This document shows, piece after piece, positions 1 through 6,685 of a stretch of DNA of 7,004 bases. Each line of letters opens with the position of its first letter. The first letter of the stretch is position 1. This stretch comes from Aestuariivirga sp. (GTDB lineage Bacteria; Pseudomonadota; Alphaproteobacteria; Rhizobiales; Aestuariivirgaceae), in assembly GCA_020252385.1 (NCBI GenBank), contig JADCDC010000178.1:1-7004 (forward strand), read 5' to 3'. The notes under the pieces are model-generated. The model was not told where the DNA came from. It did no database searches and saw only the letters and a program-made list of their open reading frames with translations. The position numbers and the translations under genes are program-made.

Positions 1-361
1 CTATGCACAGGCGCTGAAGGCCATCGGCTTCGACGCCATCCACTGCACCTCGAGCGGCTTCGATGGCGCGAAGATCCCCGTCGCACCGCTCTATCAGGTG
101 CCGCTGGCGGAGGCGATCCGCCAGGGCGCGGATGTTCCGACAGTGGCGGTGGGCCTCATCACCCGGGCGGAGGAGGCCGAGCGGATCCTTTCCGAGGGGC
201 AGGCCGATCTCGTCGCGCTGGCGCGCCAGGCGCTGGACGATCCCAATTGGCCGCTCCACGCCATGCGGGAGTTGGGCGGAGACGCAAGCTACGCCCAGTG
301 GCCGCTGCAGGCCGGCTATGCCGTGCGCAACAAGGATCGGGCGCTCGGAACTATTCGGTGA
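1..361 (+). CDS. NADH:flavin oxidoreductase, old yellow enzyme family (C-terminal part, 5' end outside window)
   Basis: This is the last 119 residues of an FMN-dependent ene-reductase of the YqjM/NamA (old yellow enzyme) type, a cytoplasmic TIM-barrel enzyme that uses NAD(P)H to reduce activated C=C bonds. The frame is open from base 2 and stops with TGA at 359-361. Visible family marks are the strand ending in 'CTSSG', the 'YQVPLAEAIR' helix, the 'VPTVAVGLI' strand, which forms part of the FMN phosphate site, and 'ADLVALARQALDDPNWPL', the usual final barrel segment, where most relatives have 'GR' in place of 'AR'. The start and the catalytic histidines lie outside the window, so subfamily and substrate cannot be judged. 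It converges on the ureohydrolase gene and shares 11 bases with it, so it is not part of that operon. A role linked to the neighbouring amine pathway is possible but not shown. Confidence 0.9.
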   Translation, partial: YAQALKAIGFDAIHCTSSGFDGAKIPVAPLYQVPLAEAIRQGADVPTVAVGLITRAEEAERILSEGQADLVALARQALDDPNWPLHAMRELGGDASYAQWPLQAGYAVRNKDRALGTIR

Positions 362-1346
362 TGGTCATGGGCCGGGCACCCCTCTGCCAGGCCCTGAGGC
401 AGAGATATTCCATGACAAGGGAAGACGCCGCGAGAGACGTGATCTCGGCGTGGTCGTAGGGCGGGGACACCTCGACGACATCCATCGCCACGAAATTGAT
501 CGGCGTCAGTTTGCGCAGGATGGACGCTGCCTGGTGATAGGTGAGGCCCCCCGGTATCGGCGTTCCCGTGCCCGGAGCCACCGACGGATCGAGGCAGTCG
601 ATGTCGAAGGTGAGGTAGGCCTTTCTGGACCCCACCACCTGCGTGATGATCTCGGCAATCCTCCCTGCCGAACTGTCATGCACCTCGTCGGCGTTGATGA
701 TGCGGAAGCCAAAACCGCGCTCACCCGCGAACACCGTGCGGATGCCAACCTGCACCGACGCCCTGGGATCGATCAGGCCTTCCCTCACCGCATAACCAAA
801 CATGGTGCCGTGGTCGATCCGGCCTCCATCGTCAGGCTCCACATCCCGATGGGCATCGAAATGCACGAGGGACAAGGGGCCATGCCGCTTCGCATGCGCC
901 TTGAGCAGCGGATAGGTGATGTAGTGGTCGCCGCCGAGCGCGATCATCTCCGCGCCTTCCGAGATGATGCCTGCGGCATGCTCCTCCAGACGCTGCGGGA
1001 AGTCCTCCTTGCGGCCCCAGTCGAAGAAGCAATCGCCATAGTCCGTGACGGCCAGCGTCTCGAAGGGATCGAAGTTCCACGGCCAGAACGGACCCCAGGC
1101 ATTCTCGGCCGATGCCTTGCGGATGGCCGCCGGCCCCATGCGCGTGCCAGAGCGGTGGGAAACCGCCTGGTCGAACGGAATGCCCGTCACCGCGATGTCA
1201 ACGCCTGCAAGGTCGCGCGTATATTTGCGGCGCATGAAGGACAGTGCCCCGGCATAGGTCGGCTCCCACTGCGTGCCCTTGAGGCTCTCCCGGCGAAACG
1301 CATTGTCGCCAGGAAGTGGACCTTCCGGCTTCATCTCAAGGCTCAT
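351..1346 (-). CDS. speB: Agmatinase/arginase-family ureohydrolase
   Basis: A 331-residue cytoplasmic metalloenzyme that hydrolyses a guanidino compound to urea and an amine; agmatine to putrescine plus urea is the default guess. All three ureohydrolase signatures are present: 'GGDH' (His141), 'HFDAHRD' (Asp164, His166, Asp168) and 'TFDIDCLDP' (Asp248, Asp250), giving the full binuclear Mn ligand set. 'MDVVEV' (Glu292) supplies the late conserved acid, and 'PGTGTPIPGG' is also typical. Length is a little above the usual 300-320. A frame extension begins at GTG 1397, inside the ATPase gene. I chose ATG 1346 because GGAG lies 8 bases upstream and the start then falls 5 bases after the ATPase stop. 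It is the last gene of the transport operon. Guanidinobutyrase, guanidinopropionase or another guanidino hydrolase cannot be excluded by sequence alone, so the symbol is provisional. Confidence 0.9.
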   Translation of the reverse strand: MSLEMKPEGPLPGDNAFRRESLKGTQWEPTYAGALSFMRRKYTRDLAGVDIAVTGIPFDQAVSHRSGTRMGPAAIRKASAENAWGPFWPWNFDPFETLAVTDYGDCFFDWGRKEDFPQRLEEHAAGIISEGAEMIALGGDHYITYPLLKAHAKRHGPLSLVHFDAHRDVEPDDGGRIDHGTMFGYAVREGLIDPRASVQVGIRTVFAGERGFGFRIINADEVHDSSAGRIAEIITQVVGSRKAYLTFDIDCLDPSVAPGTGTPIPGGLTYHQAASILRKLTPINFVAMDVVEVSPPYDHAEITSLAASSLVMEYLCLRAWQRGARPMTITE

Positions 1347-1351
1347 GACGC

Positions 1352-2434
1352 CTACTCCGTGAGAACGATCGAGTCTTCGGGCGACCAATGCACCCACACG
1401 GGCTGGCCACGCTCGACACCCGATCCGCCATGGCGTGACTCGTTCTGGACATTGACCGACAGGGACAGTCCATCCGCAGCCTCGATCACCACATGGCTCG
1501 TATCGCCGAAATAAGCGACGTGCCGCACCTTGCCCATGACCCTGATCGCCGAGGAAGGCTCCTGCGAGGCAATCTTGAGTTTCTCCGGCCGCACTGCAAT
1601 CGCGACCTGAGCGCCGACCAGACCGTCGCTCAGCAACTCCATGCGGCCGACGCCACGGACCTCGCAGTCGATCTTGCGTCCGATCTGGCGATGGACGCGC
1701 GCATCGATGAGGTTCACCTTGCCGATAAAGTCCGCCACGAAGCGGGTTCTTGGATGCTCGTAGAGTTCGGCGGGGCTGGCCACCTGCTGCACCGAGCCGC
1801 GATCCATCACCGCGATGCGGCTGGCCATGGAAAGGGCCTCGTCCTGATCATGGGTGACGATGATGAAGGTGATGCCGACGGTTTCCTGAAGCCTGGTGAG
1901 TTCGAGGCGCATGTCGTCACGAAGCTTGGCGTCGAGTGCGGACAGCGGTTCGTCCAGCAGGAGGACCTTGGGCCGCTTCACCAGCGCGCGCGCCAGCGCC
2001 ACGCGCTGACGCTGGCCGCCCGACATCTGGTCGGGCTTCCTGGTGGCAAGCTGGGTCAGCTTCACCATCTCCAGCGCTTCGCCGACACGGCGCCTGATCT
2101 CATCCCCGGGAACGCCGGTGACCTTGAGGCCATAGGCCACGTTCTGCTCCACAGTCATGTGCGGGAACACAGCATAGGACTGGAAGACCATGTTGGTGGG
2201 CCGCTTGTTGGGCGGGGTGAACGCCATGTCCTCGCCGGCAATGATGATCTGGCCCGAGGTGGGCGTCTCGAGACCGGAGATCATGCGGAGCAGCGTGGTC
2301 TTTCCACAGCCCGAGGGACCGAGCAGGGCAAAGAACTCATTCTGCGCAATGTCGAGGGACACCCTGTCCACAGCGGTTATTCCGCCCCCGAACGACTTGG
2401 TGACATTGCGGATCGAGACAATAGCATCCGACAT
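1352..2434 (-). CDS. potA: Spermidine/putrescine-type ABC transporter ATP-binding protein (PotA-like)
   Basis: A 360-residue cytoplasmic ATPase that powers the importer formed with the two permeases just upstream. The nucleotide-binding domain fills about residues 4-238: Walker A 'GPSGCGKTT' at 39-47, Q-loop Gln85, ABC signature 'MSGGQRQR' at 137-144, Walker B 'VLLLDEP' at 157-163, D-loop 'SALD' and switch His195. A C-terminal TOBE regulatory domain follows, about residues 240-358, with the typical 'VAIAVRPEKLKI' strand at 277-288. This is the normal length and layout of the PotA/PotG group; related families for ferric iron or sulfate look similar, and the neighbours settle the assignment. 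ATG 2434 lies 5 bases after the PotC stop, with AAGGG at 2444-2448 nine bases upstream. The gene ends 5 bases before the ureohydrolase start, so all are probably on one mRNA. Confidence 0.95.
   Translation of the reverse strand: MSDAIVSIRNVTKSFGGGITAVDRVSLDIAQNEFFALLGPSGCGKTTLLRMISGLETPTSGQIIIAGEDMAFTPPNKRPTNMVFQSYAVFPHMTVEQNVAYGLKVTGVPGDEIRRRVGEALEMVKLTQLATRKPDQMSGGQRQRVALARALVKRPKVLLLDEPLSALDAKLRDDMRLELTRLQETVGITFIIVTHDQDEALSMASRIAVMDRGSVQQVASPAELYEHPRTRFVADFIGKVNLIDARVHRQIGRKIDCEVRGVGRMELLSDGLVGAQVAIAVRPEKLKIASQEPSSAIRVMGKVRHVAYFGDTSHVVIEAADGLSLSVNVQNESRHGGSGVERGQPVWVHWSPEDSIVLTE
1356..1359 (-). promoter_or_regulatory. Ribosome binding site that decides the ureohydrolase start
   Basis: Read on the minus strand, GGAG is followed by eight bases and then ATG at 1346. 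The site overlaps the last codons of the ATPase gene, which suggests translational coupling. It favours ATG 1346 over the longer GTG start at 1397, which would overlap the ATPase gene by 46 bases. Confidence 0.6.
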
Positions 2435-2439
2435 CTTGT

Positions 2440-3294
2440 TCAGCCCTTGTCCGCCTTGGGCGGCGCCTGGAGTTTCATTGCTAGAACGGTCGCGACCACC
2501 GTGATGACGATCAACACGGTAGAAGCCGCGTTGATCTCGGGGGAGACGCCGCGGCGGACCAGCGAGTAGACCTTCACCGGGAAGGTAACGGTTTCCGGCC
2601 CTGAGGTGAAGAAGGTGATGACGAAGTCATCGAGAGACAGCGTGAAGGCAAGCAGCGCACCGGCGATGAGGCCCGGCTTCATGTAGGGCAGGATCACCGA
2701 CCAGAAGGTCTGCCACTCGCTGGCGCCGAGGTCCCTCGATGCCTCTTCCAGTTGCCGGTTGAAGCCCACGAGCCTCGATCGCACCACGACAGCCACGAAG
2801 GGAAAACAGAAGGTGACGTGGGCAATGATGATGTTCCCGAGGTTGAGAGGCCACGGCATGCTGACGAAGAAACCCATCATGCCGGAGTTCACGAAGAACA
2901 GCAGCAGCGCGACACCCATGCAGATCTCGGGGATGACGATGGGGAGCGCCATGAAGCCCTCATAGCCACCCTTCATGGGGAAGCGGAAACGCCAGAGGAG
3001 AAGTGCTGCAAGCGCGCCGAGAATGGTCGCGAAGATGGTGGCGACGAAGGCGATCACCAGGGAGTTGGTGAGCGCCTCGATGAGGGAATCATTGTTCCAG
3101 GCCTTCACGTAGTTGTCGAAGGTGAAGCCGCGCCAAACGATGCCGCGCCGGTCGGTGTTGAAGGAGAAGGCGATCAACGTCAGGATGGGGGCATAGAGGA
3201 TGAAGAAGATCGAGACGAACAGCACCTTCAGCCAGGTGCGGTTGCCGTAATCGAGGGGCCCCTGCCCCGGCTTGAGCTTGGCTGCGGACCTCAT
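2440..3294 (-). CDS. potC: Spermidine/putrescine-type ABC transporter permease (PotC-like)
   Basis: A 284-residue inner-membrane permease, the second half of the importer channel. Hydrophobic stretches that look like six membrane segments fall near residues 24-45, 76-100, 115-137, 155-172, 205-227 and 258-275. The cytoplasmic EAA loop that docks on the ATPase is clear at about 183-211, 'EEASRDLGASEWQTFWSVIL' followed by a Pro-Gly pair. 'SLDDFVITFFTSG' after it is characteristic of PotC/PotI proteins. Its ATG overlaps the PotB stop in an ATGA, and AAGGGAG at 3302-3308 lies seven bases upstream inside PotB, so translation is probably coupled. Length is normal and nothing seems missing. Confidence 0.95.
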   Translation of the reverse strand: MRSAAKLKPGQGPLDYGNRTWLKVLFVSIFFILYAPILTLIAFSFNTDRRGIVWRGFTFDNYVKAWNNDSLIEALTNSLVIAFVATIFATILGALAALLLWRFRFPMKGGYEGFMALPIVIPEICMGVALLLFFVNSGMMGFFVSMPWPLNLGNIIIAHVTFCFPFVAVVVRSRLVGFNRQLEEASRDLGASEWQTFWSVILPYMKPGLIAGALLAFTLSLDDFVITFFTSGPETVTFPVKVYSLVRRGVSPEINAASTVLIVITVVATVLAMKLQAPPKADKG

Positions 3295-4163
3295 ACCCCC
3301 ACTCCCTTGCTGCGCAGGGTGAAGAGGTAGCGAAGCGCCAGGGCGCCGAAGGTCGCATACATCAGCAGGAAGGACAGTGCGGCACCGAAGGGCCAGTCAT
3401 TTGCCGCCTTGAACTGACGCTCGATCACGTTCCCGATCATGATGGCGTTCGCTCCACCCAGCAGTTCGGGTGTGAGGAAGGTACCGAGGCAGGGGATGAA
3501 CACAAGGATGACACCGGAGATGATGCCCGGCATGGTCAGCGGAACGGTGACACGCAGGAAGGTCTGGAACTGCGAGGCCCCGAGATCGAGACTGGCTTCC
3601 AGGAAGGACTTGTCCAGCCTCTCGATCGTGGCGTAGAGCGGCAGCACCATGAAGGGCATGTAGACATAGACCAGCCCGAAGATGACCGCGAAGTCGTTGT
3701 AAAGCATCTCGAAAGGTCCAAGCCCCACAAGACCCAGGACCTCGTTGACATAGCCCCGCGTGCGGAACACCGCGATCAGGGCGTAGGTGCGGATCAGCAG
3801 GTTGATCCAGAAGGGCAGCACGACGAGAAGAAGAAGCAGAGGCTTCCACCTGTTGGGCGCGAAGCAGATGCCGAAGGCGATGGGATAGGCAACGACCAGG
3901 CAGAGCGCCGTCGCGAGCGCACTGATCCAAATCGACTTCCACATGATGGTGAGATAGAGCGGATCGACCGCCCGGATATAGTTCGAGAAGCCCGTCAGAT
4001 AGTCATATTCGTTGATCGAGATCTGGCCGTCGATGACCGCCTTGTCGCTGAACGACATGACGAAAAGAAAACCCAGGGGGATGATGAAGAACAAAAGCAG
4101 CCAGATCGACGGCGGCAATCCCAGGGTCCAGAATACCCTTGGGTTCTGCTTCCAGTTATCCAA
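3291..4163 (-). CDS. potB: Spermidine/putrescine-type ABC transporter permease (PotB-like), TTG start
   Basis: A 290-residue inner-membrane permease, partner of the PotC-like protein. Hydrophobic segments occur near residues 17-37, 76-100, 107-132, 156-178, 210-232 and 260-282, giving the six-helix MetI-like fold. The EAA loop is at about 189-217 with 'EASLDLGASQFQTFLRV'. 'PFWINLLIRTYA' and 'LGTFLTPELLGG' are typical of the PotB/PotH group. The start is TTG at 4163: the frame runs back from there to the stop codon of the preceding enzyme gene (TAG at 4239-4241) without any ATG or GTG, and the next internal ATG (residue 36) would delete the first membrane helix. AAGGG lies four bases and GGAG ten bases upstream of the TTG. 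The gap to the preceding enzyme gene is 75 bases, so cotranscription is likely. Confidence 0.93.
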   Translation of the reverse strand: MDNWKQNPRVFWTLGLPPSIWLLLFFIIPLGFLFVMSFSDKAVIDGQISINEYDYLTGFSNYIRAVDPLYLTIMWKSIWISALATALCLVVAYPIAFGICFAPNRWKPLLLLLVVLPFWINLLIRTYALIAVFRTRGYVNEVLGLVGLGPFEMLYNDFAVIFGLVYVYMPFMVLPLYATIERLDKSFLEASLDLGASQFQTFLRVTVPLTMPGIISGVILVFIPCLGTFLTPELLGGANAIMIGNVIERQFKAANDWPFGAALSFLLMYATFGALALRYLFTLRSKGVGV

Positions 4164-4167
4164 GATG

Positions 4168-4179
4168 CCCTTACTCCCC
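4168..4179 (-). promoter_or_regulatory. Ribosome binding region for the TTG start of the PotB-like gene
   Basis: On the minus strand this stretch holds GGGGAG followed by TAAGGG, two purine-rich matches to the anti-Shine-Dalgarno sequence ending four bases before TTG 4163. It supports translation from TTG where no ATG or GTG is available in frame. Confidence 0.5.
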
Positions 4180-4238
4180 GTCTGTGTTTTCTTATGCTTG
4201 TAGGTTAGCCCAGCAGAACTGCAAGCGGCAACCCCGCG

Positions 4239-6485
4239 CTAGAGTCTTGCAAGCGCCCGGTCGAGCGCCGCCACTGCAAAATTTGCATTTTCCCGTGTAA
4301 AGACAATGGGAGGCCGGATCTTGAGCACGTTGCCATGCTTTCCCTCGCTCCCGATCAAAACGCCCTCGTCCCTGAGAAGATTGAGCAGTCTCGTCGTCTC
4401 GCTTGCCGCCGGCTCCCTTGTCCTGCGGTCCCTCACCAGTTCCACGCCGGTTGCGAGGCCGACCCCGCGGACGTCCCCGATCAATGAGTGCCTCGACATG
4501 AGCTGCTTGAGTTCAACCCGCAGATAATCGCCCACGCTGCGGGCATTCTCGACGAGATCCTCGTCCCGGATCACGTCCAAGACGGCAAGGCCGGCGGCGC
4601 AGGCGACATTGTTTCCACCGAAGGTCGAAAAGAAGGGTCCCGTCTTCAGGAAGTGGGCGAGGATTTCGGGCCGGGTGATGACGGCGCCGACCGGATGGCC
4701 GTTTCCCGCCGGTTTTCCGATGGTGATGAAATCCGGCACGATGCGGTGATGTCTGTGGCCCCAGAAGCTGGCGCCGATGCGGCCGAAGCCTGACTGCACT
4801 TCATCCGCGATGAACAGGCCGCCGGCCTTCCTCACCCTGCGGAGGATCCCCTCGAGATAGCCTGGGGGAGCGTCGAGAATGCCGTTGGTCATGAAGGCGG
4901 AATCCACAATCGCCGCGGCGACCCCAAAGCCCTCGGCTTCAAGTTCCGCGATCAGCGGATCTGCCAGCGCCGCGTAGCGCTCACCAAGCCCGTCCGTGTC
5001 ACCAGCAAATACGCCGCGGTAAAGGCATGGCGCGGGCAGCAACCGGACATGTGGCGCATTCCAGTGATCGGGCGCATTGGATGGCGAGAAGGCATCCATC
5101 GCTTCGCTGACGCCATGATAGGCAAAATCCATGGCAAGCCCGCCGCGATGACCCGAGAGGGCCTTTGCCATCCGCCATGCAAGGTCATTCGCCTCGCTTC
5201 CGGAGTTGACGAACACCACCGATGAGAGCCCCTCGGAGGACAGTTCCACGAGGCGCTCGGCATACTCGACAGACTGGTCAGTGAGATAGCGCGTATTGGT
5301 GTTGAGCGTTCTGGCCTGGCGGGCAATCGCCTCGGTGACATAGGGATGGCAGTGCCCGACATGGGGAACATTGTTGTAGCAATCGAGATAGCGCCGGCCA
5401 CCCGCGTCCTGCAGCCAGACGCCCTCGCCCTTCACGACATGAAGCGGGGGATCGTAGAAGACGTAAAGTTTCTCCCCCATGAAGCGGCGGCGGCGGGTGA
5501 GGCTTTGCTCGTCCGCAGGAGCTGGCCCCGCAGGTATCGCAGGATAGGCTGCGGCACGGCGGATGAGGCCCCTCAGGCGTTGATGCCCGATCTTCCTCAG
5601 CAGGCGGATCATTGGCATGCTGCGGCTGTTGAAGGTCTCGAAATAGCCTTGGGGCCTGATTCCGCTTGCGCTCTTGAGGGCGTCGATCAGGGGTGTCATC
5701 ACCAGCCGCGTCTCGATCAGATCAATGAGGCAATCGGCTTCCGCCTCCTCGAGAGGCGTCACGCTTCGGTAACCGCGCACCATCTCGAAGATGGTTTCAG
5801 CCGGATCGGCCTCGGCGCTCAGGAAGTCGGCCGCGGCGTTGGCGAGATCGAGAATGAGGGGCCCGTGAACCATGTCCCCGAAGTCGATGATTCCGCCAAT
5901 GAAGCCGGTCGGTCCGATCAGCACATTGTACGGGTGAACGTCGCCGTGGATGATCTGGCTGCGCATGCGCTGCATGGCGGGAACAGTTGCCGCGGCATGG
6001 CGTTCCAGGATGTCCTGCGCCAGCTCCCGCTCATCCTCCGCAAGCCGCACAGCAAAGGGCGAAAGCCGGTGAGCGTGGCGTGTGTCCCATGCAAGGCTGC
6101 GCGCCGCGGGAGCAGCGCTCACATAGCCCCGCAGCGCCATGCCGAGCCGCGCCAGCATGCGGCCGAGATCATGGAGTGCTTCAGGTGAAAGCGTGTTCTG
6201 CCCAAGCACCTCGCCGTCGAGCCACGAGAGAAGCATGACGGGATAGGCGGCCCCCTCATGGACCATCCGGCCGAGAGGCCGGCCATCCCGGGTACGGATC
6301 AGACGGGGTACCGGGAGATCGGCATCGACCGCGGCGATATGTTCGAGGGCTTCGGCCTGGCAGAGGATGACGTCCTCGCCCTCCTCCGGATGGCAGAGCT
6401 TGAACACAGCGCTTCGGCCGCTCGGGAGGCGAACCCGGAAATTCTGATCCCGCTCGCCTTCGAGGGGGATCCAGCCTTCGTTCAC
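4239..6485 (-). CDS. Fusion enzyme: hydroxylysine-kinase-like phosphotransferase + class-III PLP ammoniophospholyase/aminotransferase
   Basis: A cytoplasmic protein of 748 residues if read from GTG 6485. Residues 1-310 form an aminoglycoside phosphotransferase/choline kinase-type domain: 'ERDQNF' near the start, likely ATP lysine Lys29, catalytic loop 'HGDVHPYN' at 180-187 (Asp182) and metal-binding 'DFGD' at 201-204. After a short linker, residues 334-748 form a fold-type I PLP domain: 'NNVPHVGHCHP' at 371-381, 'NSGSEAND' at 427-434, 'ADEVQSGFGR' (Asp561) and PLP lysine Lys591 in 'GKPAGNGHP'. From memory, the NNV-HVGHCHP, LNTN-R and GKP-GNGHP patterns match human ETNPPL/PHYKPL, which split O-phosphoamines into aldehyde, ammonia and phosphate, and the kinase half resembles human HYKK. 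I infer sequential phosphorylation and phospho-elimination of a hydroxyamine. The substrate is unknown and plain transamination remains possible. The kinase N-terminus seems to continue upstream of this GTG. Confidence 0.88.
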   Translation of the reverse strand: MNEGWIPLEGERDQNFRVRLPSGRSAVFKLCHPEEGEDVILCQAEALEHIAAVDADLPVPRLIRTRDGRPLGRMVHEGAAYPVMLLSWLDGEVLGQNTLSPEALHDLGRMLARLGMALRGYVSAAPAARSLAWDTRHAHRLSPFAVRLAEDERELAQDILERHAAATVPAMQRMRSQIIHGDVHPYNVLIGPTGFIGGIIDFGDMVHGPLILDLANAAADFLSAEADPAETIFEMVRGYRSVTPLEEAEADCLIDLIETRLVMTPLIDALKSASGIRPQGYFETFNSRSMPMIRLLRKIGHQRLRGLIRRAAAYPAIPAGPAPADEQSLTRRRRFMGEKLYVFYDPPLHVVKGEGVWLQDAGGRRYLDCYNNVPHVGHCHPYVTEAIARQARTLNTNTRYLTDQSVEYAERLVELSSEGLSSVVFVNSGSEANDLAWRMAKALSGHRGGLAMDFAYHGVSEAMDAFSPSNAPDHWNAPHVRLLPAPCLYRGVFAGDTDGLGERYAALADPLIAELEAEGFGVAAAIVDSAFMTNGILDAPPGYLEGILRRVRKAGGLFIADEVQSGFGRIGASFWGHRHHRIVPDFITIGKPAGNGHPVGAVITRPEILAHFLKTGPFFSTFGGNNVACAAGLAVLDVIRDEDLVENARSVGDYLRVELKQLMSRHSLIGDVRGVGLATGVELVRDRRTREPAASETTRLLNLLRDEGVLIGSEGKHGNVLKIRPPIVFTRENANFAVAALDRALARL

Positions 6486-6575
6486 GCCATAGGCTTCGGT
6501 TGCGAAGCCAGAAAGTGCAGCAACATCGAAGTCCGGCGGACGGAGCGTCCGGAGAATGGCGCGATCGTTTTCCAG
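6486..6575 (-). other. Probable N-terminal extension of the kinase domain, without a standard start codon
   Basis: The frame of the fusion enzyme stays open upstream of GTG 6485 as far as a TGA at 6621-6623. Just before the GTG it encodes 'GFATEAYGVNEGW', which looks like the opening 'YGL/FGL' helix and strand that precede the DQNF motif in hydroxylysine-kinase-type proteins. Further upstream it reads 'ENDRAILRTLRPPDF', a plausible N-terminus. There is no ATG, GTG or TTG in frame in this stretch. CTG at 6575, or ATT at 6557, would be the nearest rare starts, and CTG would give a 778-residue protein. The Shine-Dalgarno signal is weak for both GTG 6485 and CTG 6575. A sequencing error or real frameshift near 6575-6620 is an alternative. 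Confidence 0.5.
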
Positions 6576-6604
6576 CTCAACAGCTCTCTGCGGCCCCGGG
6601 GTTA

Positions 6605-6634
6605 CTTCGGCCGGGCGAATTCACCCGGCCGAAG
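6605..6634 (-). terminator. Perfect 11-bp stem-loop between the binding-protein gene and the fusion enzyme
   Basis: The arms 6605-6615 (CTTCGGCCGGG) and 6624-6634 (CCCGGCCGAAG) are exact reverse complements around an 8-base loop containing GAATTC. The arms are GC-rich, so the RNA hairpin should be very stable. It lies about 50 bases after the stop of the binding-protein gene and before the enzyme gene. Neither strand has a T-run after the stem, so it is not a classical intrinsic terminator. A partial terminator or a 3'-end stabiliser that raises binding-protein mRNA over the downstream genes, as hairpins after binding-protein genes often do, fits better. The inference rests on position and pairing only. 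Confidence 0.55.
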
Positions 6635-6685
6635 CCGATGCGTCGAAGCAGTCAAACGAACCGATGTTTGCTGCCGGAGTTCGGA

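Noticed and set aside
382..404. 7-bp inverted repeat CTCTGCC / GGCAGAG after the oxidoreductase stop
   Set aside because: It is short, lies within ureohydrolase codons and has no T-run, so it is not called as a terminator; it is only mentioned with the overlap finding.
1347..1397. Longer ureohydrolase start at GTG 1397
   Set aside because: It would overlap the ATPase gene by 46 bases, lacks a clear ribosome binding site, and adds residues that look like a reading of the ATPase end in another frame.
63..1514. Long plus-strand open frame of 483 codons across the left end
   Set aside because: It is antisense to the ureohydrolase and part of the ATPase gene and out of frame with the flavin oxidoreductase. 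Its protein is rich in Arg and His and resembles no family; it is a GC-rich shadow frame.
1493..2569. Plus-strand open frame of 358 codons opposite the ATPase gene
   Set aside because: The opposite strand encodes a complete ABC ATPase with every motif, and this frame reads as low-complexity Asp/His/Gly-rich sequence without domains.
4164..4238. Possible internal promoter in the 75-base gap before the PotB-like gene
   Set aside because: TTGCAG or TTGCCG and TACAAG can be picked out, but the matches to a sigma-70 consensus are weak (about three or four of six). No terminator-like hairpin was seen there either.
5484..5500. GCG-rich triplet run in the linker region of the fusion enzyme
   Set aside because: It encodes a short run of Arg codons at the domain boundary and is normal for GC-rich coding DNA; not a repeat element.
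5346..6188. Plus-strand open frame of 280 codons opposite the fusion enzyme
   Set aside because: It is antisense to well-supported kinase and PLP domains and shows no recognisable motif or ribosome binding site.
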